Shown here: in pieces, positions 42,369-53,850 of the stretch
Layout: each line of letters starts with the position of its first letter
Position numbering within the stretch: position 1 is the first letter of the stretch
Assembly (NCBI GenBank): GCA_018806985.1
Contig: JADANN010000018.1
Span: 94,501-158,500, forward strand
Length of the DNA: 64,000 nucleotides
Reading direction: 5' to 3'
Origin: Angiostrongylus vasorum
Lineage: Eukaryota > Nematoda > Chromadorea > Rhabditida > Metastrongylidae
The notes under the pieces: model-generated
Databases searched by the model: none
Told to the model about the DNA's origin: nothing
Seen by the model: only the letters and a program-made list of their open reading frames with translations
Made by a program: the position numbers and the translations under genes

Positions 42369-44890
42369 TTATAGAAAGTACTGCTGTCTGGTGTCCTCAT
42401 TACTTTTGAGTGCATCGGGATCGAGGTATTCTTCGTTGACACCTCCTCTTCTCTTTCTGGACACAATGAATTCCCTCTCCTCTTTGGCGAAGATCGTTTC
42501 AAGGTTTAGAACTCCTGAAGATCAGATATAGAACGTGAATCTTTAAACGCTACCGTAACAAACCTATGTTTTGGTAGCACTTTTCAAAACTCTTACCTAG
42601 ATGCCCAAAAACAAAGTTCATTTAGCGTTAAAAGGCGACGAAAGGGAGGAAATGTGGTCTCGAAACTATAGTTAATTGGTATAACGATGTTGGCACGGCA
42701 CGTTAAACGTATTGGCTAGAGGTGATCCTGCAATAAACATCGCCTCTTATTCAACCCAGCTCCCTGGGCCGACCAAGCTATCCATCCTTCCATGGTCAGT
42801 CGATTGCTACCAGACTTGTGAACATGGTTGAAAATACTGCCGATATACATCAGCAGGCTCCACAAGTGATATATTCAATCAACTTTAGATTGGTCAACTC
42901 CTGATGCTATATTGTTTGCTCTATACTTTTCGGATTTTTCCATACTTTTTGGGAAAGTTGGGAACTGTTTAGCTTGCTGCCACGGATCTAATTCATGTAA
43001 GGGATTCTAGAGCAGCCAGTCACTGCGTGGCGCCTCACAGAGCGCTGGTGTTAGTTTGTAGCGCAAAGAAAACCACAGCGAGGATAAATTGAACCAAACG
43101 TTTTAGTTGAGTCTAGAAATGAGAGATTTAAATGTTGAGCGCAGATCACCTAAATAGTGTCACAATCAGGGTTCTACGTGCAAAGTCACTTGGAATTGAA
43201 TGACTTTGCTGTGCACGTGATCATCTTCATGCGCGAGTGCGTAGTTGCGTTGGGGTCCATGCCTGTTCTATCCACTACATCGATTTATTCATAACTCTAC
43301 GAATAAGTGGGTTGGAATCACTAATGAAGCAGTTTAAGGTCGGACTTAACCAATAAGCCCATATACGATGGTAACCGCAGCGAGCTAATTGAAACTTGCA
43401 GAAAACAGCGTTATTTGAGCACATCATCCCTAGAAGTGATTTCCTTAGTGTTATTTGTGCGAGCAAAGATCTTCTCGACTTTTAGGAAAGGGTCAAATCG
43501 GAATTTGTTTGTGCTGGCTTGATCCAGATGGTTAACATAACAGTGGTGATAAAACTGTGATATTAAGGTAAGTCCGGCGGATAGAGCATTTCGAAAAACA
43601 ATGAAATTCTTTAAAAACTCCCACTGAGTTTCTATATAGCGGCAATACCATGCTGAACCATTTACGTAATCGCGTACCTACCTTTGCACAAAAGTGACCT
43701 GCAAACTTCCCGATGTGCCGAGGTTCTTCTTAATATTTTTGAAACTTAAGGGTCTTTTTCGGAACGCGTTTGCGCGTAGGTGATGAAAGAGTTGAAGTTC
43801 CAGAAGAGCTATTAATACTGTTATTAAATCTACCTATATCGAAGGTTTTCTTTGGAGTCTTTCCGTTGGTGATATACGACTTCGGAAGCGCAAATTTAAC
43901 TTTTCTGTATCCAGGCTGAAATAAAAGAACCGTAGAGGCCCAGTAGAAACGGAAGATGATTGAAAGAAACGAATAGAACAAAAATCTAATAGCCATTCTC
44001 CTTTGTGTTAGAGCGATGTATTAATAATACAGGCGCCTCATTTCTAGCAATTTTTTTGATAAATTTCGAGAAAGGCCACGGAAACTAACCTTAATTCCAT
44101 CGTCACAGTCGTGATACACCTTGAAAACTGGATCTATGGGAGTGAGTTCAGCGGTGCCACCCGAGAGTTGGAACTCGCCATTCGTATCTGTGTACCCTTG
44201 GTCGAGAAGGTCGTCAGGGTCGGGACCTATATTAGTCAAAATAGACCATGAACGAGATAACTGTTCATCTGTGGGTGGAACTATGGCGCAATCTTCTTTT
44301 AAATGTCAAAGAATTCATAAGTGAGTACTGCAGTAACTAATTCGGTTGAGCCACTCATCAACACAACGAGGAAAGGTTGAGAGAATAAAATGCATATATT
44401 TTCTTAACACTGGGTCAGCAGCGTGTGATGGCTTTAACACGAACAACCATTTAGCATACATTTAGACAGGAAATATAATGGGTCTTCACAGAGCCATTCA
44501 AGCATTGAGTAATCCAAAACTAAGTTTGAAGTTAGAAACATTGGCTTTTTTCCAAACATCGTAATGCGAACGAAACCCATATTCACCACAAGAGTTTCAG
44601 AAGCGTACCCGAATGTGCCTAATCATCGGCAAGGCTTTTTCAACACCGCTTTCTAGTTCAACTTTGAACTTTACCAACTACTTGTTTAAGCAAGGCCAAA
44701 TACTCAAATGAAACAACATCGCTGAAAACTAAAAGAAGCAATATGACTCACCAGTATCTTCCTCCCACAGCTTCACCCTTACATTAGAAGCGGGTTTCGA
44801 GCCGCATAGGAGCCTGCCACGGACGGCGATCGACTGGTCGCGCATTGCTGCAGCCATGGCGATAAATGCGAGTAGTACGGTGGATCTCAT
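42369..44890 (-). CDS. Transthyretin-like (TTL) family secreted protein, 4 exons
   Basis: Exons are 44890-44752, 44226-44090, 43915-43834 and 42514-42369, with donors GTGAGT, GTTAGT, GTAGAT and acceptors AATATAG, TTTCAG, CTTCAG. They sum to 504 nt in one frame, 167 residues. Residues 1-15 form a signal peptide (MRSTVLLAFIAMAAA). The TTL domain follows: VRGRLLCGSKPASNVRVKLW (Cys29), DQGYTDTNGEFQLSGGTAEL, DPVFKVYHDC (Cys87), PGYRKVKFALPKSYI, KTFDIG and LNLETIF. TTL proteins are abundant nematode secreted proteins; some act as neuronal or apoptotic-cell bridging factors, most are unstudied. After the domain comes a tetrabasic RKRR (139-142) and a 25-residue acidic tail. TTTTTTTAG lies immediately before the ATG. 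Intron 3 is 1.3 kb and holds a worn B SINE and another repeat. Confidence 0.88.
42690..42915 (+). mobile_element. Family B SINE, diverged, in TTL intron 3
   Basis: Recognisable blocks: GATCCTGCAATAAACATCGC, GGGCCGACCAAGCTATCCAT, GTCAGTCGATTGCTACCAGA, ATACATCAGCAGGCTCCAC. Tail and head are eroded. Confidence 0.5.
43260..43470 (-). repeat. Dispersed sequence related to 17464-17709
   Basis: The minus frame contains YHRIWAYWLSPTLNCFISDS and a Met-rich tail comparable with the ORF at 17464. It lies in TTL intron 3, so it is more likely repeat than gene. Confidence 0.3.
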
Positions 44891-44903
44891 CTAAAAAAAT
44901 TCC
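44891..44903 (-). promoter_or_regulatory. Probable spliced-leader acceptor of the TTL gene
   Basis: Minus strand GGAATTTTTTTAG ends directly at the ATG. This fits trans-splicing with no 5' UTR of its own. Confidence 0.6.
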
Positions 44904-44904
44904 A

Positions 44905-46150
44905 ACAAGCAGAACTGGGATCGTTGAGGGGTTCAAATATTACGCAGCAAAAACAATTCTGCAATTGATACATAGGTCTTTGCTAGATTAAAAACATCCT
45001 CGAATACTCGTTCTGTGGTGTTGGAGTACAACAAGGAATTGACGAGGAAAACTTATTAAAGAAATGTCGCCTTATAGCTAAAGATGAGACGGCTACTCTA
45101 AGAAAACAGAATCAAGTCAACAATGCTATATGGACCCTGAACCTGTTCCGCTTTTAAGTTATGAGCGCTGTTTTGCAGGTTTCGATTCTAATTTTGTGCT
45201 GGTAACAAACACTTACGCACAATCGACGAAGTTTATAAACTATGGAATCTATTGATAAGGAGAAAACTATCCTCGTTAGTAGCGTCAAGTTACCAGTAAA
45301 AGTTCAGCAGAGCATAAATTGAAGCTCAAGACTCCTCTACTCTTGTAATTAGTTATCAAAAAAATTTCAGAGATATTTAGATACCGTAGTACATTTCAAA
45401 GCACACAAGTCATTTCTGGTGATTTCTCAATGTCATATATCACTTCTGCTTCACTCATGTACCCACTGCTCATCGAGTTAATGGAGTGACGAACCAATAA
45501 AGATCATAAAGGTTCCCTACGGAGTTCATAACACAGCGAGCATCTCTGTTTTCGGATGAGTCCCACTATAACCTCGAAAACTACAAACGGGTAGCTCGTC
45601 GAGTTTAAGCAATTGAGGGAGAATATATTTGCGGATTCGTTGCCGTGCTCTCACAATGTGTACATGAACCACGTTTGTAGAAGTCGACTCTCAACTAATC
45701 TCTAGCCTTTCCAAATCACTTCATGTCAGGTTGTTCTCGGAACTCAGGTCTATGATAGAGTCCAGATATATGCAAGCGTATGCATCCATGTGTTGGTGAA
45801 CAGTGTATTCACATATTGCACTTCTAGACATACGAGCATAACACTTCTAAATTGGGTTCATCGATGATTTGAAGAAATCACATTAGGTCACAGAAGAAAA
45901 GGATACAAGCACGACACCCGCCTAGCCGAGTTGAATCGAAGTGGCGTACTGTTGGACCAAAAAATGGTGATAACAGTGTTTTTTGTCTGATAACAGCGCA
46001 AATATTATGACTTATGGTGTTGGCTCAGCACTCCTGGCTGAATCATACACTGCCCATTATGTCTGAAATTCTAGCTACTACTGTGACAATATTGGCAATT
46101 ACTCAGTGTCAGTAAGAAGTCAAAAATTCGTGGGGAACATTCTCAGGTAA
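44905..46150. other. No supported gene
   Basis: AT-rich upstream region of the TTL gene. No exon candidate or repeat was recognised. Confidence 0.4.
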
Positions 46151-46157
46151 TCCCCGC

Positions 46158-46258
46158 TATCGACTTTCTAGTAAGGTCGGCATTGGTTGAACAATTCTTT
46201 ATATTCTTATTGAGCAAATAAAGGATTCATAATATTTGCTCAACAAGAATATAAAGAA
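46158..46258. repeat. Hairpin-repeat family with 27 bp inverted repeat
   Basis: CGACTTTCTAGTAAGGTCGG matches the copy at 2296. Arms 46195-46221 and 46232-46258 pair almost perfectly (TTCTTTATATTCTTATTGAG against its complement), with a 10-base spacer. Confidence 0.75.
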
Positions 46259-46804
46259 TTTCCAGGTATGTTCACACCATAACGAGAAAGCGCAGTTGAC
46301 AACGACGAGCTGATTGCGAAACATCCACAAAGTCTGAAAATCCACTTTTCCAAACGATTTTTCAGTTCCAAAGACTATCTCTATATATGAGTAGATTTCC
46401 ACTAATTACACCCTAGTTTTTACAATTGATAATTAACCACAACCAACTTGCAACTATGGGCTATGAGTGAACAGGGTTGGGCAATTATACACAGAATCGT
46501 CCACAAAACTCGAAACAGTGACATTCCCAGCTGCAACTCCTCGAAATACTCATTTTCTTGGTTTGTTTTTCTATAGCTCAGTAGTGCTCTAAATTAAGAT
46601 GAAGTGTTGCCAGCTGATCTTTGCAGCTTGTTTTAAAGATTTCAAAGTATTTCACGCGTAATACCCGAAGCCAGTTTATCAAAAGCTGACGACGATTTTT
46701 TTGAACACTAGGGCAGTTGAGGAGTTGGAAAGTATAACGGTTTATAAAGGAGACTTCGCTATATTTTCTCACCCCTCATAATTAAGGAGTATATAGTACT
46801 TTTT

Positions 46805-47092
46805 TTGGTAGGATCGATTCCATGCGTATCGTGTATCACGTGTAGCGCAGTCGTCGGAAGCGCACTGCCATACACATGGGATCGATCCCCATGCTCTAGG
46901 CTCGCCAAGCCGTCCAACTTTCCGTAGCATACTTGTCCGGGAGCATAGCAGCACTGGCTCGGTGCATCGGTGGGCTATCGAGAGTCATTGTAAATGCCAG
47001 ATATGCATTCAATCACCTCCAACGGTGCTTAATGAAGTCGAATGCATAGCGTATCCCTCAGGGATTGACAGCCGAGAGCCTTATTCTCATTT
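46805..47092 (+). mobile_element. Family B SINE with 5' extension and target-site duplication
   Basis: Head CACGTGTAGCGCAGTCGTCG and B box GGGATCGATCCCC, tail TCAGGGATTGACAGCCGAGA. Flanks TATAGTACTTTTT (46792-46804) and TATAGTACTTTTT (47093-47105) match. The element includes 25-30 extra bases before the usual head (GGTAGGATCGATTCCATGCG), which look like a second partial head. Confidence 0.8.
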
Positions 47093-47559
47093 TATAGTAC
47101 TTTTTCAACTTTAGTGATACTTAGGACTAAAGTTTCCAACAAATGGCAAATAGAATTTAAACTACTAATGTTCTCAACGAGATACATCAGGGAATATCAT
47201 CATATCCTCCTGAACGAAGTGTCCCTTGTACATTTGCTTTCGTTTTCGAAATACTGGCCTTGAGGGAAACTAAAAACACCTCTTTGTCTTGTTAGAGTAG
47301 GAAAACTTGTCTACTTTAGGCAAAATTCTATAGATTCGAAAAGGCCTTATTTCAATTAATAAAGTTGAATACGAATTGAGACATATTGGTTTGAAGTTGA
47401 AAGTGGTCATTGTTTTCGCACCGCATGGATTGTAAACATTGCATATCGGGTTTATGTATCAAACAACGGAGACATAGACAGTATATGTTTGATAAATACT
47501 ATCCTAAGTTCCTCTTTGAACAATGGGTGTGAATACGCTGAGAAAGGCCAGACATTTAC

Positions 47560-47880
47560 GCGCGCTCATAGATGGCTGTAAGCGCATGTGCCGTTCTGAT
47601 TGGGGTTGAATCGGGATACACAGGATCGGGGTGCGCTGGATCAGTCACAGGCTCGATCTCGTGCTCCATCCTCAGAAAGATTCCCATTCGTCCAGGATCG
47701 CTAAACAGACCCTAGGCAGACGTGCCTGGGAGAATGAAAACATTGATTTGATTCATCAGTAGAGCGCCACAAACCGTTGTGCCGAGCAAATATTCATTTA
47801 ATCGTCGCTACCATGCTTGATGAAGGCGATGCATATGCATCCATCAAGGATTCATCAGCTCCGAGAGCTTCGTCCGATTA
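47560..47880 (+). mobile_element. Family B SINE, diverged
   Basis: Blocks CAGACGTGCCTGGGAGAATG, GATTCATCAGTAGAGCGCCA, ATATTCATTTAATCGTCGCT and TCATCAGCTCCGAGAGCTTC appear in order. The head is poorly preserved. Confidence 0.5.
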
Positions 47881-47889
47881 TTTTTTTAG

Positions 47890-49760
47890 GGCTATATCTA
47901 GAGATGAAGTTTTAAACATCTCAGAGCACTGGTCTAGACTTATGTCAGATAGAAAACCACAGCGACGAGATTACAAATAAATCAGATCTCAGAGTCGAAA
48001 AAAAATAGCATGCAAATATGTGGATTTAGGATTGGGTTAAAAATTTCTACAGTGATCTGACTAGATGAACCTCATTAATTTCATACTATGCTTCAAATTT
48101 ATCGTTTTATCTAAGGCAGATTCACATTCCTCGCAATGTATGAAGAAAACACAACGGCCATCCGTTCGATTGCGAAACATGCAGCAAGTGGGATATAAAG
48201 TCATGCATAAACAGAGCGTAAGGTAAGTCCATGGTTTAGTTGTTGATTCAATGTTCAGTCGTGGAAGCTCGAATTCAGCAAGATCCATCTTAGATCTGAG
48301 GACTCTTCTTCCGAAGCTTAATGGAACGCTGTGAAACCTTGATTGTAACTGTTTTCTGTTGTAGCGACTCTCTTTCCTAAAACTTCCATTGTGGTTGGTT
48401 GAGTTTTAAAAAAGTCTAAATTCTTTATGTTTGGTTGTTTACCAGTCTCAAGTTTCCAATTTCGCGGAATATTTTAAACAAGCTATTTTAAAATGCACTT
48501 TTGTTTACAGAGGTCGTCCAGCAACGACAACTTGTCAACATCCAAGTTGTAATGCATCATTCATTCTCAGAAATCCTCGTCAGATAAATGTTTGCACTCT
48601 TCTGTTGGCTACTTCCGAATACTATTTTTAACGACCCACTCCCCTATTTACTCTATCAGTTGCCACTTTCTGTATGTAGGAATCGTAGAAATAAGAAACA
48701 TAACGTCGATTTTAAATTCCAAAGTATTATGTGAAGAGCTTCTAGTAACTTTCCAAACTTTGTTAATTTACCAGAAATATTCCGATGACTCGCAAAGCAG
48801 GGTGGTGGTAAGTCATCTAAACAAGGCGGAAACTCAAAGGGGTTGTTGATGTCAAGGAAGCTGATGAGTAAACGCTATCCGAAAACTTGTAGTAGTGCGC
48901 CTTTTCCAATAGAATAAAATTAAAATTATTCCGAAGAAGGAACAGTCGGAATTTTTTGCCCTAAATCCCTCGTTTTCTTTTCACCTTTCCTTGAATCGTT
49001 TTGCCTAAACAACATTCTATATCTTCGGAACAGCTACTGTCCTGAACCAACGCACTTTCCGTGCTTTTTTTTTCTGTTTCACCAGTTTTCATCAACAGTT
49101 TGAAGCTCATTCCTTATTGATGAAGGCTTTGTATAAAGCAACTCGTATTCTTAAATATGAACGGGTACGTTATTTTTAAAAAGAAAAGTGAAGAGGTTAA
49201 TAGTCAACGTTTAAAGTTCACAACTCGAAAAATAAGCTCTATAAGAAAGTGATGTGCTCCCACGAAACTTCGCTCCCATAGTTTAGATGGAAGAAACCTA
49301 TCACGGCATTCTCTTTTGTTATTAGTGATATGGGAGTTCCAAGTAAGTTTCCAAGTAACTATTAATGACATAGGTGTGGCGCTGCTGTTTGTGCGCTTAA
49401 CGTCCAAAACCAAAACTTAAGAAAACATGCGAAGGACGATGAAAACTTCATCTAAGGTAATTAGGCGATTTTTTTCCAGGGTTTTCAATTTCCGAACTTG
49501 AGAATGGAGTGAGCGGGAGCACCAGCGTAATTATTGTTCGGCAGCTGTTATCTTTGAGAGGTGTCCATTCAGTTTCGAATTTGATTTTGCAGCAGTGAGA
49601 AGAATGCGGGACGATAATTTCAAGAAATTGCATTTAAAATGGTTACAGTTTCGCAAATCATTATCAAAAGAGAATTGTGACTTTCACTTGTTTCCACAAA
49701 CCTACTTTACTATGCCAGTTAATTTCTGCAGAAGAATAAGCACCAAATAAATAATAGAAG
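47890..49760. other. No supported gene
   Basis: Short frames only. A frame after TTTGTTTACAG near 48510 (RGRPATTTCQHPSCNASF) could be an exon start but has no other support. Confidence 0.3.
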
Positions 49761-49761
49761 A

Positions 49762-50045
49762 TAGCCGCATGTGGCGCACTGCTCGGAGACGCCCTGAAAT
49801 ACAAATGGGCATAGTACCTCCACCTCCGCGCCCGTGGCCCATCAAGCCTTCCATCCCTCCGGGGTCGGCAAATTGGTACTAGACTTTGTCTGGGAAGATA
49901 GCAGCACTGGCTTGACACATCGGTAGGCCACCGCGACTTATTGTAACGGGACAGATGTGCATTCAATCACCTCCAACGGTGCTTAATGAAGTCGAATGGA
50001 TGGCACATCCCTCAGGGGATTGACCAACGCTGAGAGCTTTTTTAA
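49762..50045 (+). mobile_element. Family B SINE
   Basis: Head GCATGTGGCGCACTGCTCGG, body CCATCAAGCCTTCCATCCCT and GTCGGCAAATTGGTACTAGA, tail GGGATTGACCAACGCTGAGA. Flanking duplication is not clear. Confidence 0.75.
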
Positions 50046-50390
50046 AAAGAGTAGAGGAATCTTCTGATGTTTCCTTCATGGTTCTCTTGGTGATTCTTCC
50101 TGTTCCATAGTCAACTAATACTATAAATCAGTGTTGTCATGGGAGAATTCTAGTCTCAAGGTAAGAAGGTTCCGTTTGATCCAAAGACTGACCACATGAA
50201 GAGAATAATTAGAACATTTCAACGGACATTCTTAGGATTATGGAGCAAACCATACCCTATGAGTGTTAAACTTGCAAATGACAGATCCACAAACCACAAA
50301 TCCACTTACGAACCCACAATTTGAGCTCGAGTACCACCTGTGAGATACTGTAGAGGTCCATATGACTTGGTGGCCACGTGATTACCTTAC

Positions 50391-50504
50391 CTGAGGATTT
50401 TCTTTAAATGCCAATTTTATCACTTCGTTTCTGCACCAGAACCTTTCGTTAGGTATGGAAGATGCTCTTTCGTGTATCTTCCGTGTTCCACCATATTGTA
50501 ACAT
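50391..50504 (-). CDS. Candidate 5' exon, unknown gene
   Basis: ATG at 50504 opens a 38-codon frame ending at CAG|GTAAGG in phase 0. It encodes MLQYGGTRKIHERASS, then RFWCRNEVIKLAFKENPQ. It may pair with other minus-strand exons nearby. No family is recognised. Confidence 0.3.
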
Positions 50505-51225
50505 CAAAATAATAATTCAATTTTTTCTAACATAGCTATTTTACTTGTCTTCGTCTAAAATAACAATCACAATCGTGGTGTTCATGGATTACATCATTGG
50601 CGACGTTGCCCAATTTTTTCGAAGCGGGCAAATAGGCCGACGCCCATTTTCGTGTTGTTGCGGACTTGCTGATTTTCCGCTAATAGATGGCTACTCTTCG
50701 ATAAGTAGAGCAAATGGAAGCTTGAAACCATAGAAAAAATCTATAAGAGGGGTACCACTCTACTGATCCAAAGGTAGGAGGCATGATACATATTCTATTA
50801 CTTTCCATACTTAGCATGATCCATCGTGCAAAAAACGTTGCTGTCATAGTTTGGAAGTGTTATGCAGTCTATTTCGACCCTAATCATCTTTCAACCAGGT
50901 GTCTATCCTATTTCGATAGTAATTTCTCTGTCTTAGTCATCACTTTTTCTACTTCTGATACCAGACGATTCCACACGATAACCATGATTCATCGTAGTGT
51001 TTGTAATTCGAATAACAGTCATTTAGCAGTCAGGTTACCAGTGCGTGGAATTGTTTAAAAGTGCTTTATGTATGTTTTTAAGCACAAAATAAGGCTTTTT
51101 CCTAGCCGACGTCCTCGACAAAATCCGTTTTGGACTAGTTATGAAATAATTGCAAAAAGTGCTGCAAAAGTGTTCCATCCAGCACAACAGGCAGCTGAAA
51201 GAGAAATGTATCATATATGACTCAC

Positions 51226-51294
51226 CTCGACGTGCTTGTGGAGAGATTTCGGCACCATATATTGCTCATCTCGGCACCAATGAGTTAATGAAGA
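51226..51294 (-). CDS. Candidate small internal exon
   Basis: Bounded by CTACCCAG and GAG|GTGAGT, 69 nt, phase 0 at both ends. It encodes SSLTHWCRDEQYMVPKSLHK and HVE. WCRDE here and WCRNE in the exon at 50391-50504 are similar, hinting at related or same-gene exons. Confidence 0.3.
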
Positions 51295-52379
51295 CTGGGT
51301 AGACTTAACTGGTATAGAAATTATTTATTTAAGTTAAGCCATGTTTCTTGAGCAACTCGGAGATGTTCATATTTTAATATTGCCGAACTATCTCTGTTCA
51401 TTACTCATCGATCACCTTTAGCAACTCACATTTCAGGCACCGCTGTATACGCTATCAGTATGGAAATGTAGGAACAATAAACTACACTTCTATGGCACTT
51501 TGATCAGCACAAAAAATTCTCAGGGCTTGAAAAGTTACAGTCATCCCTGAGTGCTAAGCTGCATTAAATTGCCAGTTGTATATTAACACATACAATAATC
51601 AAACAATTGTTGAAATGGGGGCTGAAATATACGACTGACTATCTGCTTGGCAGAGAGCACCGCATAGTGAAATTCGATGGGGAAATCTCAGAGAGCCGTT
51701 ATCGAGAATGATCCTTTGTCCGCTATGTCGTTGAAGGGCTTCACGACAATATGCGGCTGCTTATCGTCCTCGCCACCCTCCACGATGTTCACCTCTGCGA
51801 GCCATCTTGTAGTGAACTGTCGTGAGCAATCCTATAATCAGTCCATATTTCAGCGCACATCAACCAAAAAAGACTTTCATAATATCAGCATGGATGAAGT
51901 TGAGCATTCCCATAGATTTAGAAAATTTAAGAATGAACAATAAAAAGAAAAACAAAAGAAAATGAAAAAAATACACAACGCAGGTTCAGGGAAGGACCTA
52001 AAAGCTATTCCATATAAGGTAAAAGTAAACTAATTGGAATACTTTGCATTCCTGTTAAAAGTCTAGGAAATCGAGAAACTCTCAAGCTTTCCAGTCTGTG
52101 ATACGTGCTAGATCAGACTATTAAGCTGTCTTCATATATTCTTCCATGTTTACGGTTCCTAACAAGGAGGCACCCGCGGGTAACGGCGAATGGCCCCTGC
52201 TGTTGGAATGTGCACACCAGTGGATTAGTATGCCTGTCAAAAATTTGTGTGAGCTTATTTTCTGGTATAGGACAGAACACAACGGTTGTGATCAAGGAGG
52301 CACTTCCCGGCTTTGTTTACCTGTTAGCTTCCAGCAGGTTTAGCGACGTACATTCCGAGAGGTACGCAGTGCAGTATTT

Positions 52380-52625
52380 AGAGGTGCCAAGTAATACAAG
52401 CGTGCCCCCTCTGTTCCACCCGGCGTTCTGTGGCAGCTGATCCTTCCACCCTCCGCGTTCGAAAAATTAGGAACAGACTGGTCTGAGAAGGTGGAAAAGC
52501 ACTCAAATTAGGTTGATTCGAATCTATATCTCAAATATCCATTCATTTACTTCTACGATACTACGAATGGAGCCGAATGCATGGAGCGTCGCGAAAGGAA
52601 CCGACCAACGCAAAACGCTTTTTTC
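52380..52625 (+). mobile_element. Family B SINE, strongly diverged
   Basis: AATTAGGAACAGACTGGTCT, then GAGCCGAATGCATGGAGCGT and GAACCGACCAACGCAAAACG keep the order of the family B body and tail. Confidence 0.45.
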
Positions 52626-53754
52626 CCTTACTCGTTCGCGTTTCGACGTAATATTCACGCATTTCCAACTAGTCCTTGCCTACGCTCTTGGTGTACACCA
52701 TTTCCAAGCTTTATATGGTTATTTCTCACACAAATGTACTGCACAGGACCTTACTAGGAACTTACAATGGATGACTGGCTTAAAATTCTTCAACGCATGA
52801 CAATCGGATAGCATTGCTTCATGGGTTCAACCATGGATCACTAAGTAACGGCTACGAAACATCATCGAAGCAGGAGATAGGAAGGCGAATCAACGCACAA
52901 TAAGCAGATAGTTCTTAAGGTTTCGTATTGGAAATATCACTCTTCATGACGGAGAAAGTTGTAAGCGCTTATCAGTCATTGGCTGCGACCATCTAAACCT
53001 ATCGAAAATACCGCTCCAAAAAATACTTGAATAGTTGAAAAAAAACCCAACATTTACGACTCAAGATTCACTCCTCATTAGAAAAAAACTTGAAGGTTAA
53101 AAAATATCACTAAACGGCTGTCGCGTAAATTGAACGAACGCCAGCTAGCGAGATCATTATCAGGTATTCTATTCTGCGCTTTTTCAAGGAATAAGAACCA
53201 CCCATTTCTATATCACATTGTAAAATTCGGAGAAAAAAATGGATCCTATCCAAAAAACCGATGACTTCCTTTGGGCTGTTGGACCGTGACGAAGCTCGTA
53301 AGCGCTATCAACAGCCTGAACTTTATTGAGTGATGATTACGGTGACTTTTTTGTTCTCGATATAGGGAAGATAGATTGATATAATGTAAAGTCCTTAATC
53401 TTGTTAGCGTAGTTACAAAAGTCAACTTTCTTTATTCACTTCGTTCTTATTTCACATGATTCGACACTGCATTTCGTATGGAACCACGAACTTCTTCCAT
53501 TCAGTTCTTCGTTTTCTCCCGTCAAATGTCCACAGTGGTTTTCGAATTTGTGTGTGAGTAAGGCTTCTGCTTAAGGATTTTAACCCAATTCACGAGTATC
53601 GCTAAATGCTGTTCGAGCTGGTTCGCCCAGGAATCCTTAGAAAGGCGTGCTATGAAGCGTCCAGATTTTCGCCAACATATCTTGTGGATTGCAGGTAGTA
53701 GTAGGTGAGCGGATTCCACACAAATCCCGTTCTAATTTTCCCACTTCGAATGGT

Positions 53755-53850
53755 TGTGAGGTTTAGTAGGTCCGAGGCGGTTTCGAACCAACGCCTTGCG
53801 CATGTCTTACAGCATCACTATCACTATGCTGCAAGAACCTCCTTAAATGT
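53755..53850 (-). mobile_element. tRNA-like SINE head fragment
   Basis: The minus strand reads TTGCAGCATAGTGATAGTGA and then GTTGGTTCGAAACCGCC, a plausible A box to B box pair with tRNA-like spacing. No stable cloverleaf was seen, so a SINE remnant is more likely than a gene. Confidence 0.35.

Noticed and set aside
43730..43996. TTL third exon running to its own stop with an Arg/Lys-rich end
   Set aside because: The frame after KTFDIG is intron. A donor GTAGAT there and the exon at 42369-42514 restore the conserved LNLETIF ending.
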